The position numbers and the translations under genes were made by a program. From NCBI RefSeq assembly GCF_024679245.1, contig NC_090172.1, forward strand, positions 45,088,054 to 45,152,053: a DNA stretch of 64,000 nt, given 5' to 3'. The notes below the pieces were generated by a model. It made no database searches. It saw only the letters and a program-made list of their open reading frames with translations, and was not told the origin of the DNA. This DNA is from Pseudorasbora parva. Lineage: Eukaryota; Chordata; Actinopteri; Cypriniformes; Gobionidae. Below, one piece after another: positions 1 through 19,450 of the stretch (its first letter is position 1; each line of letters begins with the position of its first letter).

Positions 1-402
1 CATTATAAATATTTTTTATTTTAAATGTCATTTGTTTTATACACAGTATAGATTTTAAGACTCTACGACATTTGACAGTGATGATTTGTCACATATATAA
101 TTTAAACATATATAATATGTGGACTAAAGATATATGTCAATATATGGAATTTCTGATGCTGTGCATATATGTGCATTTATGTTTTTACTCTATATGAGCA
201 TATTAGGATATTTCATATATGAGACCTATGTGTCAATATATGTATTATACATACATTAACATATATAATATATGGGATACATTTATATGTCAATATATGG
301 AATTGTTCCAATTTCTAATATGTTTCATATATGTTTTTACTTTATATATCACATATATCGCATATATTGATATTTCATATATAGACATATATTACATTTC
401 CG
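1..402. repeat. AT-rich diverged tandem duplication, period about 153 bp
   Basis: AACATATATAATAT followed by ATATGTCAATATATGGAAT occurs from about 105 and again from about 258. GTTTTTAC followed by TTTCATATAT repeats at 181 and 333. The offset of 152-153 bp in both cases indicates two diverged copies of one unit. Confidence 0.6.
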
Positions 403-430
403 TATGGGGAGGGGGAAGGAAGTAGGAAGA

Positions 431-2479
431 AAATTGTATGTGGTAGAAATGTGGATGAAAACTCTATCCAGGCCCTGCATTATATCATACCAGCGTCACA
501 TTTAATTTGGGCCCAAGCCAGAGACAGCACCTCACACAGTCAGGAGAAACAATGCACATTTTAGTCCATAAACAATCAGTAAACAAGCACTAATGGGGTT
601 TTTACTGTTATGGCCAAGAAATGAAAAATGCAAGAGGATCAATTGCGGACATTCTATCTGCCGTAATTACTTTCCTTTGAGTGCTTCTAGAAATCTGGGA
701 GGTCTGTGGATTGGTTCTTAGTTGATGTATATTGTGAGGCAGCTAAAATATGTTTCTTTTAGAATGACTCTCAGTCTATGAGGCTTATTACCCTCTTGCT
801 TATTTTTGTTTGCTTGAGTAAATTGAAAATTAGTGCTCGTGTATAAAGATGTTTTGCTTCTGTAGCTGCAAAAACAGAATTCTGTTCACGTATTAAAGAT
901 GCGAAAAGTGTCCTGGCGAGAAATGCATGTACTCTGACACAGTGTGTATGTTGCTGATGTTGTCAGATACAAGGCAAAATCCTATTAAAAAATAATAATA
1001 CAACTTATGTATGCAGGTCTAAATTGCAGGAGTGTTACATTTATTCTAATTTGTTCCCAGCAAGACCTCAGACCTCACGTATCCTTTCGCCAGCACAGAA
1101 AAACTGTAATGTTAATCAATATTCAGCACTAAGCATAAAGAGAGTGCTTTCAATATTCTGTTCATCCCTCTGATCTTGGGGATTTTGAAATTGGGCTTTT
1201 ATGTCATTTATGGCTCATTTTTGGTTTTGGCTCACTCTTAACAATGCTGTTGTTAAGTTCAGCAGTTGTTTTACCCGAGTGAAATGCTGATGTACCTTTT
1301 CATCAGTGCCACTCAGTTTTTGAAGTATAAGAGCTTTTTTGAAGAGGAGTTCACAATTCCTCTCTACTAACAAAGCATGGGTTCAGCATTATTTTGCCAT
1401 CCACCTCAGAAATGACTCTTTTACACACCCTCTTGCATTTGCAGAAGTCAGCGCTGCAAGGTGACAGCTTCTGAAATGTCTCCATGTCCTGATCGTTTTT
1501 CCTCATTTCCTATAGGTCTGATCAGAGTGCTACACTTTGACCTTTAGTTCTCTTATCACATAACTATAATTGAGCTGATAGGAGTGTCCAGAATGTGTCA
1601 CAACCATTTTGTTTAGCAGATAGATGGTCAGTAATAGGAGAGACAGTGCTGTTATGAGAGGACCTGTCAGCGGGGCTTTGATAATGCCGCTGAGAGAGGA
1701 GAGGTTAAAGACACTGCTTCCTCATTAATATTTAATCTCTTGTCTGTGTGGCGGATCCACTTCGCCGCTCCCACTCATCACACAATAATTGCTTTACATT
1801 TAATTTGGCTCTGGAGAATGTTTTTAAGCTGAGTAAATTGTGCTTAATGTTAGTGTGGAGACTTTAGGCACTTTCTTTTAAAGTGAGAAGTGAATTGAAG
1901 AGCGACAGGTGAAGCCTAGCTATTAAGGGGTTACAGTTGAGACGTTAGACTCTGGATTGCATGTACTGTATATGATGACAGACACTTACTCCTGAATGAA
2001 TATTTAAAGAGATTTCTTATTTGAAACTTTACAATTCATTGTTTAATATACAAGCATTTGGCCTTTGACACTAATTATTATATGTAAGTACATACATGCA
2101 CAGAAAAGTTTCCGAGGTGTGCATGCATAAATTTCCCTTGTTCTAATGTTGATGAATTTGGACTATTCTATTTTAGCGCTTGCCTGAATTAGCATATTAC
2201 ATGCCAAAGCCGTCTCCATATTAGGGCCTTTAGTACAAGCTCTACTGTACAAACATTTTTCACTCTCTGCAAGTTCTTTTTAATTCTTTTCTTTCTTTAT
2301 TTTTTTACTAGACTGTGACTTAGTATTTAATTTATTGTTATAAATACATCCACAAATAAAATTATAATAATAGTTAAAATGATAAAAGCCTATGATGAAC
2401 TGACCATCCATTAACCAGGTGTTGTCCTGCCTTCAGCACAAGACATTGCTTCAGCATCCCCTACATAGGACAAGTGGTT

Positions 2480-2534
<55 letters not shown>

Positions 2535-2854
2535 GTAAATTATTTTAATTGTTGTTCTTACTGCTTTTTATTATTCTGTTAACTATTATACATTTTTGGC
2601 TTGACATGTTTTTAAGGACAGAGGTAATGATTTTTGTGTGTATGTTTGTGCGTGAATAGTTTCTGTTTTTGTGTTTGTGTAAATGAAGAATACATTTATT
2701 GATGTGTGAAAATATTCACAAATATAGTTGCATGCCCACTTAGTGAATGAGAACCCAGTGTCTCTAATTCTGTGATCTCTTTTTGTGGGAGTTTCCATGT
2801 TTACGTTTATGTTGTTGCTCTATGCAAATTATTCAAAATCGATTCATCTTTTAG
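431..2854. other. Upstream or 5' intronic sequence of stk33, no exon recognised
   Basis: Unique-looking AT-rich sequence. The only clear landmark is a (TAA)18 run at 2481-2534. I cannot identify a 5' UTR exon, promoter or N-terminal coding exon of stk33 here, although one may be present. Confidence 0.4.
2481..2534. repeat. (TAA)n microsatellite, about 18 units
   Basis: Uninterrupted ATAATA run directly visible. Confidence 0.95.
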
Positions 2855-9464
<6,610 letters not shown>

Positions 9465-10301
9465 AACTGGCAGTTCCATCCAGTGCCAAAGATGAGGAAG
9501 TCCTGGGGGTCACTGCAGCGTGGTGGGCCCGCTGGATACACAAATTACTTTTTAAGCCAAACCAGTGAATCAAAAGTAAAACTGTACTTCCTCCAATGTG
9601 AATAAGTTTTAGTCTCCTTAATAGGATGTATTTTAATAGTTATTTTGTCCTTTGTATGAATTAGACCGAGGCCTCCTGTTTTGAGGATGGGCTACTAGGG
9701 TTTGACTGTTTGCTGCTTTATTTTCATGGACCTGGAACAGATGAACTCATCGTGGCAAGAGCCCTGCATGGCACAAGATCGATTTGCCTGTTCATGGCAT
9801 CTAACATAAGGTGCATAAGTCATCTTGAAGCACATTGAAATGCAATTAGGGAATAAATTCTCTATAGAGAGTAAAGGAAGTTCAGAACTGTGAAGAATGT
9901 AACAGGGTTTAATAGCTTTAGCTCTGTGTTTTGCAATGTTAAATAGGCAATAACAGAGTCATTTGATGCAATATTCAAACAGAACATAGTGTTCACCACT
10001 TTTAAACTAAAGCAAATGCCACAACAGTACATGTAACAGCTATCCTGGGGGACTTCAGGTTTTCTGTCTATTCATTTTATGAAGATCTGTTGTTTTTTCT
10101 CTTTCTTGCAGTCGTGTTGATCATCTTTTGCCAAATCACATCAGGTAGCTGTTGTACACGAATAGTTCTTTTTTTTTGTTATCCATTAAAATGAAACCAT
10201 CCATCTGTAACTATTGTTGCATTGTTATCCTCATTATCCGTACACAATGTGAATTTTTCCTACCGTCATTAGATGTGCAAAACGCTTGCATCACAAATAA
10301 A
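9465..10301 (+). other. stk33: Probable stk33 3' UTR with two poly(A) signal candidates
   Basis: No coding sequence follows the stop. AATAAA occurs at 9852-9857 and 10296-10301 (a third at 10776-10781), so the transcript probably ends within about 25 bases of one of these. Which is used cannot be told from sequence alone. Confidence 0.5.
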
Positions 10302-11229
10302 TAAGTCAGAGGGTGAGGGAACTTTAATGTTAGCCATATGCTATAACTGTGAGCGGTGGGGCGCCAAGTGGTTAGACACCATGAAGAGAGCAGGATTGGG
10401 AGTCAAAGTGCAGGGTCTCTAATCTTGTTGAGAGCAGCAGGGTATACTGTGAGTACTGCAGCACTCCAGCACTGGTCTCTCTGCTGAAGAGAGAATAATC
10501 CCCAAGATGGATACAATATTAAAATAGTCAAGCAGAACTCACACAGACTGTATTACAATCCTCCTATTTGCATGTGGATGTGTGCGAATGTGTGTTTGTG
10601 TTCATGGGAATTCCAGGGAGAAGATTGAAGGTTCCATTCAAATAACCCATTTAAATGCATTATTACTTTGCACTCATTTGTTATGTTTTCAATTTGTCCA
10701 TTTTGTAGTAAAAGAAGATGTGATTGACTGCATTAATCAAGGTACAAAAAGGTATGAAAGGCATGCTTTATTATAAATAAAGGGCCTTGTTAAGAATGAG
10801 GCCTTGAGTGTGTTGTTGCTTTTGTAAGGTCAGTACCTCATTTAAGCATCAATATGTTTATGTTCATTAAAATATAGTTTTTCACATTCTTAAAGTGCCA
10901 TCCTTATACTAGAAGATTTTACAGAATGTTGCTATGAAACAAACATAATGATCTGCTATTACGGCTGTGTATAACAACAGACCATCAGGTGTGAGATTTT
11001 ACCTGGATAACAAATTTAGTAGTTGATACGAAGATAATTATCTTTTAGGTTGAAATATAATATTAAGGCAACTTATTTTGACAAGCACTGGAACAGTTCA
11101 ATGTTGGAATTACTCCATGTTTCTGTACAGCGTTGCAATTCTAATCCTGCTTTTTTAATTCTTATGGGACAAAATAGCATTTTATGTTTGAAATATCAGT
11201 TATTTAATACTTAGTTTGAATGGCATTTT
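10302..11229. other. Intergenic, nothing recognised
   Basis: AT-rich sequence downstream of stk33. GGCGCCAAGTGGTTAGACAC at about 10360 looks slightly like a tRNA A box, but no B box or cloverleaf follows. Confidence 0.5.
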
Positions 11230-11681
11230 TTTTCTTATGCTCACCGAGGCTGCATTTATTTGATAAAAATACAGTGTTATTATGAAATATTATTAAAGGT
11301 GTCATGAACTGGATTTTTTTGGAAATGTTTTATACTGTTGTCTGAGGTCAACTAATGACTAATAAGTAATTATTGATTATCTCCTGAATGCTGGGTTTTG
11401 ATGGTCGTGCCGCACTAGAGACTTGGAAGTAAACGCCCACGGCTAGGATTGGATAAGATTTGCATATTTAATGAGCTTCAGCTCCTGTCATATCTATGCC
11501 CCTGTCAGCTCACATTAGGGAGGGATTGTTTTGAAAGCGGCAACCGGAATGATTCTCTCAACCACATGGCTCATAAACGTCTTTATCAAACAAACACAAT
11601 GATTTATTTCTCATCCACCTGTGATTGATTGTACTATTATTTTTTAATTACATAGCCGCCCAATCGGTTGATATCAGCGTG

Positions 11682-11683
<2 letters not shown>

Positions 11684-11759
<76 letters not shown>
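11684..11759. repeat. (CA)n microsatellite, about 38 units
   Basis: Uninterrupted AC/CA run inside the TTAA element. Confidence 0.97.
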
Positions 11760-11763
<4 letters not shown>

Positions 11764-12097
11764 CAAATGTCAAATCAAGAGAAAGTAAACAGCGCAGATC
11801 AAGAAAGGAATATTATGAGATTCATTAGCCTACCGACGAGCTTATGTTTGGGTAGCCCATCTGGAAAACACATAGCCCTGGGAGCCGGAACGTTGGGCTT
11901 CGTGAGCCCTGGCCCATACGTGTCTGAGTCCAGCGTGCTAAAGGTATGTTTCTGTTAGACACGTACACATAAGCAAAACAATCTATAACAATGCAATACT
12001 ATTATTAACACGTATAAAAAACACGTTTTAATCACACAAGTGTGTTGCACCATTCCTGTCGGATCCAATGTAGAAGAAACAGCGTTGTGTTTTAATC

Positions 12098-12277
12098 TCA
12101 AATGTCTATAGTAAAATGAAGTGAACACACATACAATGTCTTCCCCACGTCAGCTGGGACTTCATTAAAAAATAAAGTTCAACGAGACATTCCTATTGTA
12201 GGATCCGAAGGAAGCTTATGCAGCGACTGTGTTCTTCCACAACCAGGAATAGTGCAAAATCTTGCTATCTTCAACAT
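12098..12277 (-). pseudogene. Decayed THAP-type zinc-finger remnant of a transposon
   Basis: On the minus strand from an ATG at 12277, the frame reads MLKIARFCTIPGCGRTQ and continues through LHKLPSDP to VCSLHF, stopping at 12098-12100. The spacing is C-x4-C-x37-C-x2-H, within the THAP pattern (C-x2-4-C-x35-50-C-x2-H), and LHKLP sits where the family has a His-x-x-Pro motif. An in-frame TGA at 12179-12181 interrupts it. No continuing transposase was recognised. It is a short degraded domain, so chance similarity cannot be fully excluded. Confidence 0.6.
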
Positions 12278-12720
12278 GTTTATTGCTGCTGGCTAGCACG
12301 AGCCATTCACTGCCATGAGTCGGTGGGTGAGGCTTTTAAAAAAGACGTGCTGTAGAGGCGGTGTTTCGTCAGTCGATGACGTCAAGATGTGAACACTATA
12401 GTTTTCTGGGCCTGGTGTCTATAAAAGCTTTTCTTTGACTAGCAAGGAAGTTTTGAGCTCTGAAACGTACAGGATATTCTTATATTACCATGACCTTTTA
12501 TATATCAAAAGCTCAAGGGAATGTTGATTTCTCAGTTCATCACCCCTTTAAATTTTCTTTTTGAACATATTTTAAAATGTTATGTATTCCAGTGATGGTA
12601 AAAAGCTGAATTTTCAGCATCATTACTCCAGTCTTCTGTCACATGGTGCTCAAGAGACATTTATTATTTATGTTAAAACCAGTTGTGCTGCTTATTACTT
12701 TTGTGAAAACCATGATAAAA

Positions 12721-13741
12721 ATAAATAAAAAAACATACTAACCCCAAACGTTTCTACAGCATTAATGTATAGAACTTAATTAAACCGATATCACACTTCC
12801 AGTCTAACGTCTAACCTGTGGCCGAGATGTCTGTTTTCAGTCGTCAAAATATTGATTGTGATGTCACTGAATTTAAAAAATTTGAAAACTCATTAATTAC
12901 TCACCTTCATAACATTAAAGTTGAACTACTGTAGTCTACTTAAAAGTTTGTGGGCCACAAACAGTGTGATGCAACAGTCCAGTTCCAAAAATCATCACTT
13001 TTGGCTTGTCCAATCAAAGTGGACCAATACTGAGCTAATCTGAATGGAGCCGTAGAAAACACAAAGCCTGTTCCTGTCACGCTAGGAACAGAGACGAGTG
13101 TTGGATCACAATAGCCCCGTATTGAGTTTCCTCCGTGTCTGACCATGGTCACTTTTGATGGATTGAGCCATTAAATAATTATAGTGTATGACAGTGTTTA
13201 TTACCCGTACACAATGAATCATATCCACAACCTGATCCGAACGATTGTACAACAACAAGATGGACTTTCGACTACCGTCCGCTAAACTGATCCATTGATG
13301 GCAAAAGGGGGAAGATAACAATGATTTATATATTTAAAGAAAATCTCAACCCCCTCAAAGCTGGGGAGTGAATTTGCATAAGGTCTGTTTAGAGAACCTC
13401 CTGTACAGCTAATGCCTTGTCAGTAGCAGGGATGGGATTTCAACATATGGCCCTCATTTTCTTGTGCCAGACTTTTAATTCATTATATCAGTGAAGGAGA
13501 GAGAGAGAGATAGAGAGAAATCTTCAAATTGAATTGTGCTGGTGGAATGTGACCTGCAGTAAATTACAGGAGTGCATCTGTAGGCCTCGGGGAGCGAGTG
13601 AAAGAGAGCAGAAATTTAGTAGATAAAAAAAAAAAACGAGAGAAAAACTTGGTTGGAGTTTGGCTGGAGAAATGACCCTGATATCCTCACATTTCTCTTT
13701 GCCATCACATGCAACCACACTTTAGTTTGTTGTAAAATAGA
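12721..13741. other. Intergenic, nothing recognised
   Basis: No exon with good splice context, no transposase remnant and no inverted repeat was found. Confidence 0.5.
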
Positions 13742-13772
13742 TTTTTTTTTTTTTGGGGGGGGGGGGGGGGGG
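13742..13772. repeat. Poly(T)13-poly(G)18 tract
   Basis: Thirteen T (13742-13754) followed directly by eighteen G (13755-13772). Such G runs can form quadruplex or triplex structures. Confidence 0.95.
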
Positions 13773-13979
13773 AATCTTTTTCCGGCAAACTTTTCTTCCG
13801 AAAAGCTAGTGTGCACGCAGCAGACAGGGTAGCATGGCAGCTGAGAAAGGGGCGTTTGTTTGGGACAAGCTGTAGAGGCACAGAAAATTAGAAAGGCGCC
13901 CACTTGGAACAAGGTGCTTGCCTTCCTCCTCCTCTGCAGTAGTGTAGCCTGACAGATGGGCACCGGGGAGGAGGAGGAG

Positions 13980-15900
13980 GAGGGGAGGAGGAATTAAAAA
14001 TTGGTCTCCTATTTTAGATCCTGGAGTCAGAGCCACCGAAGGATGCTGAGATGCGGCCCACTGTGTGACTCCAGGAGTTTGCAGGTGTGCAGGAGCTGCT
14101 AATGTCACTTGAGGTTGAGGAATAGAAGAAGAAGGGATCGTAAATGCCCCCCTCCGGTCTCCCACCCACGCCGGACCCAGCATCTCCTCGTATAGGGAGT
14201 CCCATCTCGATAACCTTAATGGTGGTTCTCTTAATTAAGCGGCTCATCTGCAGAAGCCCGATACCTGCAGTCGAGTTCCTCCTAATGCACAGCATCCTCA
14301 CCATGTCGCCCATGACATTGTAGTAATGAGCTAATGCAGCTACAATGTCACACCAACGTTGCAGGGACGTTATCTGTGGGAGCTCATCTCACATGCTGAT
14401 GTCCCTGATCCCCTTCAACGCAAAGCGGAGCCGGTGAGGTGCTGACACAACCACAGACGCGTTTCTTAAAAGGGGAAACGCTCCGCCTCGAGTAAACATT
14501 CCAAACAGATGGCATTTTCAAAGCAAGCTTCATCAATCTTTGTTGACACTATCCCTCTTTTTTCTTCCAAACTGCTCTTATTTGGGATATTTGCAATTAT
14601 AATTCATAAGCTCATTTGAATATCAAATTAATTAGCGAACACACTAGAGTAAATGCTTTTTTTTATAAGTCCTTGTTAAAAGTGAAAAGTTCTCAACTAC
14701 GGTCGGATGGCGTGTTAATTTACAGTGATATCTAATCCCACGTCGCCAGACATAAAAGGCATTACTATACATATTTTAATGGGGAGGTGGTTGTTTTCCA
14801 AGCAATTTTCTGCTACAGTACATTCTTAATTTATTCATATTTAATTTATTGGTCTCTGCATACCCACTCAGCAAAACTAATCAACAGCATGTAACAGGCC
14901 TCTTAAAGATACAGCGCTCTTTGGCAGGCGGCGGAACGCGAGTGGCCCTCGTCTCCGAGAAGGAAGACGCCCCGAACGCCGAGGACAGTGCCGAGACGCA
15001 CGCATGAACTCCCCCAAGGAGACTGTTTGATTCCCACAGACAACCTTTTGATAATTGAAAGCGAGAGAGTGAGAGGAAAAAGGAGCGAGAAATGTGGCCA
15101 GCCTTGAATCACCTGAAATATTTCAATTTTGCGGGTGCTGACCATCAGCCCCTGCTGCCAGAATGTCATCCACAGAGGACCGCTCGCCTCCCCCTCCTCT
15201 TCCTTATCCCTCGTTCCCTCTCCGCAAACTCCTCTGCCCTTGAATCTGATTCGTTTTTTTTCCACTCTCACTTGCTGCTTTGGCAATCATTTAACACAGT
15301 GTGACTTGAGTTCTTATCACCTGTGTGCACTGTATGCTCCAAATACCCATCGACCCATTGACACAGTGTAAGGAGGGACTTGGGCAACCTTACACATGGA
15401 AATGATTTCAATTAATTACCATTTCCCCGGAGAAGGCAGAGAAAAAGAAGAGGAGCGAGCGAGACAAAAGGTCCGAAGAACGGGAACATTCTTGCGCCGT
15501 GATGTGCGCCATGTGTAATGAGCGTTGTAAAGGTCATCTGACGCGTTACTGTTGCTATGAATCAATTTCTTTTCGAGTACTTCATTCTTGTTTTGCAGGC
15601 ATTGTGTGGAGAGGGTGCACTGACCAGAGTTTGGTGGCACTTTCGGCATAATAGCTGAGAGGGTTACTGAAGAGGATGGAAAGGGATGATCTATAGAAAT
15701 CGAGTATCAGATCTTCTATCATAGGAAAATCTCTCCTGTCGTCCTTACAGTAATTGGGGCATTTATTAGTGACCTGTGATAAATCCAGCCCAGTTACAAG
15801 AGCTACTTTAGAGAAAAGCCCAGTCGACAGTGTCCTGAGAGGCCATGACCAATCCTTGTGATCAAGTAAGTTGTTTTTAAGCATGAAACTCTGAGAAAAG
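13980..15900. promoter_or_regulatory. Candidate conserved regulatory block A
   Basis: This is a repeat-poor stretch with no coding signal, mixing homeodomain-type AT cores (AAATTAATTAG near 14623, CTAATCCC near 14733, ATTTGCAATTATAATTCAT near 14590) with a GC-rich segment at 14925-15010. An 11-bp inverted repeat lies at 14313-14350. Conservation cannot be tested here, so this is a candidate only. Confidence 0.3.
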
Positions 15901-15937
15901 ACTACAATTCAAAATGTTGAGGGATGTATGATTAAAA

Positions 15938-16110
15938 AAATTCTTATGCTCACCAAGGCTGCATTTATTTGATCAAATAAATGTCTATTTTACTACTAGT
16001 CAAATTTTCAGCAGCCATTAGTCTAGTCTTTAGTTTCACATGATCCAATTCTGAAATCATTCTAATAAGCAGTTTTTGTGCTCAAGAAACATTTTATTAT
16101 TTATTTAATT
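15938..16110 (+). repeat. Cyprinid interspersed repeat R1, copy 2
   Basis: It opens TTCTTATGCTCACCAAGGCT and continues with GCATTTATTTGATC, then GAAATCATTCTAATAAGCAG and TCAAGAAACATTTTATTAT. It is the same family as 11230-12720. Confidence 0.65.
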
Positions 16111-19100
16111 TTATTATATTTTTTTTCCGGAGTTCATTCAGTGAAGAATGTGTTAGACAGATTCAAACTGGTACAGTTACTTTAAAAGAACCGTCTCACT
16201 GTGTGAATCAGATTGTTACTCTACACACACATCCTATGAGGAGCGCTGATGCTGAAAAGCAGAACAGGAATCTGTAAGCAGAAATATGGAAGTTATGCCC
16301 AACAACAAGCCTGTTAACCGAATTTGAAACCGTATAAATACACTGTGACCTGTGTAGGTCAAATGAGAGACAAATGACAAACTGAGACAATTTAAAAAAA
16401 ATTTGGTTTAGAATACAGGCTCTACTGTGAATGGTGTATCAGGTTAGACTATGACAGTAGAATTCACTGTGACCACTCGAGGACTATTGAGTAAGTTGAT
16501 TCGCCATCCATTACCCAGAGAGCAGATATTCAGAAGAATCCCACATCCACCAGCGCTACTGACAGCAAAAACACAGACCCACTTTATCACACGCCAGCAG
16601 CAATACCAAGTCATTTATATCAAAAAGTCATGTGAGAAGACATTTTAATGCGCAAAAGTACAATTTATGAGTGTGATGTGGTTTAACTCCTTCAATCCAG
16701 TGCAATAGCATTACATAGGAATATTCATGCTAAAGGCTCTATGTATGGGGAAAGTATTGGTTGTTTTACCTCGCTGGGTTGATTATGGGAGTAAAGTGCA
16801 CATCATAACATCATAACAATATCATAACAATAAGCTGTGTAAATATCTCATGGAACTACCAATCATCCCAACATGATGCTCGTCAGCCATGTCTGTGTAG
16901 ATTATCAGCATGTGTACTAGTTGCACCAGGGGGTCTTTCTGTGTTTTGCATAGAGGTAAATAGTTCCCCCAAATTCCCTCCAACAAACGTGCAGTTGCAG
17001 TGTTGTTTTAAGTTCTTTGTTGTTTTCAATTTGTCAAATACTCTAGAGCAAAATATATTATAGTAAACCACAGTGAGAAAAGTAAAAACACATTTGTTGT
17101 GATCAAAGAGGAGAATATTTAATTTGTTTAGGTTTGAAAATGCAGATAATATTCAAGTCAGATCTTAGGGCTGTTTTAAAACTTTGCAGTAAAACAAAAA
17201 GGAACAAAAGGAGTTGACACTTAAAAAGGCTGCGATGTACTTTGAGTAAGCCTGAAGTTATAGCAATACCATACTCCTCCTCATTTCCCATTCTCTTTGA
17301 AAGATTTAAACGCCCTCACAACAAATCCACCAGTTTGCATTAGCGCCAAACTAATCTCTGATCTCTCGCTTTTTTTCCCCTTCGGTTTGGGGTGGGGGGA
17401 ATATAGCTCTATTAAATATGGATATAATGTCAAGAAAGATGTAATTGGGTTAGAATTAAGGATGGTGCCTTGTTCAGATTACCCCTGTGAATACACAAGC
17501 TGAACGCAACAGCAACATGCTCATGCTGGTAATTAATTGGAATAAAACAGAAAACAGTGCAAAATGCAAGTTTGGAACGTTAAAGCCCTAAAACGAGCGA
17601 CTAAATGGCTAAAAAAAAAAATATGTCAGGTTTTTTTGTTTGTAAATCATATATCTGACTTTAAAGAATCCCAGTGTTGACTTGGGATACATCCAAAATG
17701 TCTCTCTCTCATGCTCGGCTATATAGGTTGTAATCTCTTAGTCAGACTTAGTCAAATAAACCCACATTCACTCTTTAATGTGTGCCCCGTGAATCAGTGG
17801 CCAGAAAGATTCCTCATTTCCTCCCTGGATCACACGTGGGATATGGAGCCTAACACCCAGGCCCTTCTCACACCACTCAGGACCTGCTGAGATTGGTCTC
17901 TCTCCCCGTTGCATTATTACCCATTATCACTCGGCCAGCCCTGTATAGGGTGACTGATAGAGAGATGACAGAGAAGACCTGAGCAGCAATAACGCATTAT
18001 TAGCTTTTTCACAGCTACCTGGGCTGGATTTAGACTGGATATCCACAGGTTCTCTGAGGGCAGTCCATTGTCACAACAGCTGCTTTTCCACCGCTGGAGT
18101 AACGGCCACCACACAACAGGCAAAGTGTTTATTTAGAGAATGCTTTATTTGGCTTTTAGTCTGCGACTCAGACCACTGCGAGATTAAAACTGGAGATGTT
18201 TTGTGTTCTGCAGTGTAGATTAAGTGCTCCCTTCGTTATGAAACCGTTCATAATTAGCGTTATATCACAATGTGGCCAAAGCCAGCAGGAATTTCCTCAA
18301 GGGACGATGCCTTTGAGGCCTGTCTCCACAACAGTGACATTTTGCTTACATTCACATTGTCCCTCTTCAATCTTTTATGTAAAACATTTTTATGCCACTC
18401 ACCTATGGATGGATGAACTTTGCAGGAATCGATGATATAGATAAGCCATAGATCATACCAGTCAACAAGACTGACATAAAAATGAATTCATTGTATAGGT
18501 GAAGTCAACAACTGAATGTAATCATAATGAGGAAAAGTGAGTTATTCCTAATCAATAGCACAATTATGCTAATAGACTCCACTGCAAAGGCTGGGGCTAA
18601 ATGGCCATTTGTGAAATATAGCTTGAGCGACCTTTTTAGTTTTTCTTTTCCACAATCTACTTTATAAAGTGAGAAGTCACTGAAAAAGTCCAGGCTAGAC
18701 CCCTTAGAACATAGAACAAATAAATTAAGTCTTTTTTTTTTTTCCAAGTCAGAAATATTACTTACTAATTATTCCTAACATGAAGAAAACCAAGCCTAAT
18801 ACTGCCAATGTATTTCGCATCAAAAGCAGTTGGTTATAATGCTGCATATGCCAAATTGAAAAGAAACCGTATGTGTATTTGTGTGTACATGTCTATGTGT
18901 GTGATTTTGGGGTGTGTGGGGATATTGGAACCTCTGCCTCCTCCATTCTTAGAGTCGAACCATATTGGAAAAGGATTGTCTGAAAGAGAATACAATATTT
19001 GTACCATAGCTGAAGAGACAATGGCATTTGACTGTGTCCTTTGTGGAAACCTGTGATATTGGCAGGATTGCTGGAGGGTTTAGTTGAGAATTGGAAACTC

Positions 19101-19330
19101 TAGGATACATTTTAGCTTTTGATTGCATCAGTCCATAGCTTGATGACTGAATGTGTTTATGTAGACTCTTGGATTTATATTTCAGTTTGTTTTGTTCATT
19201 CAGCAAATCTGAATGCAACATATGCCTTAAAATAGAGACTTGCATGTTACAAGTAAATATTTTAAGACTCCCTACGTCAAAATGGCCCCATTGTGTAAAA
19301 CAGTGCTTCTAGTTTTTATTTGCTTTATAT
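16111..19330. other. Intergenic, nothing recognised
   Basis: No gene or transposon signature was found. A G-rich run (GGGGTGGGGGG) lies near 17390, and the rest is unremarkable AT-rich DNA. Confidence 0.45.
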
Positions 19331-19430
19331 GAATTTTCAGCATCATTACTCCAGACTTCAGTGTCACATTATACTTCAGAAATCATTCGAATGCTGATTT
19401 TGTGTTCAAGAAACATTAATTATTATTATA
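19331..19430 (+). repeat. Cyprinid interspersed repeat R1, fragment 3
   Basis: ATTTTCAGCATCATTACTCC followed by AGACTTCAGTGTCACATTAT and TCAAGAAACATTAATTATT, matching the right part of R1. Confidence 0.6.
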
Positions 19431-19450
19431 TAAACTAAATAGACTAAATA

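Larger units (their letters stand above)
11297..12547 (-). mobile_element. TTAA-flanked, THAP-encoding DNA transposon remnant (Kolobok-like)
   Basis: This 1251-bp element is flanked by TTAA on both sides (11293-11296 and 12548-12551). Its ends are imperfect inverted repeats: AGGTGTCATGAACT on the left, and AGGGGTGATGAACT as the reverse complement of the right. A minus-strand fragment at 12098-12277 encodes a decayed C2CH THAP-type finger. TTAA target duplications together with THAP domains are features of the Kolobok superfamily. A (CA)n tract lies inside. A related, rearranged copy lies in the opposite orientation at 47729-49981. The Kolobok assignment is inference; the TTAA flanks and inverted ends are seen directly. 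Confidence 0.7.
11230..12720 (+). repeat. Cyprinid interspersed repeat R1, split by the TTAA element
   Basis: The left part (11230-11296) has CTTATGCTCACCGAGGCTGC then ATTTATTTGAT. The right part (12548-12720) has ATTTTCAGCATCATTACTCC then TCAAGAGACATTTATTAT. The two parts are contiguous in other copies I recall, and fragments recur at 15938-16110 and 19331-19430. The element at 11297-12547 sits in the middle, so it inserted later. Confidence 0.65.

Noticed and set aside
10357..10430. tRNA-like A-box phrase GGCGCCAAGTGGTTAGACAC
   Set aside because: No B box, anticodon arm or acceptor pairing can be built, so it is not called as a tRNA or tRNA-derived SINE.
13616..14313. Overlapping minus-strand frames of 99-125 codons
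   Set aside because: They have no recognisable domain, include poly(Pro) and poly(Lys) from the G and T homopolymer tract, and lie in a non-coding block.
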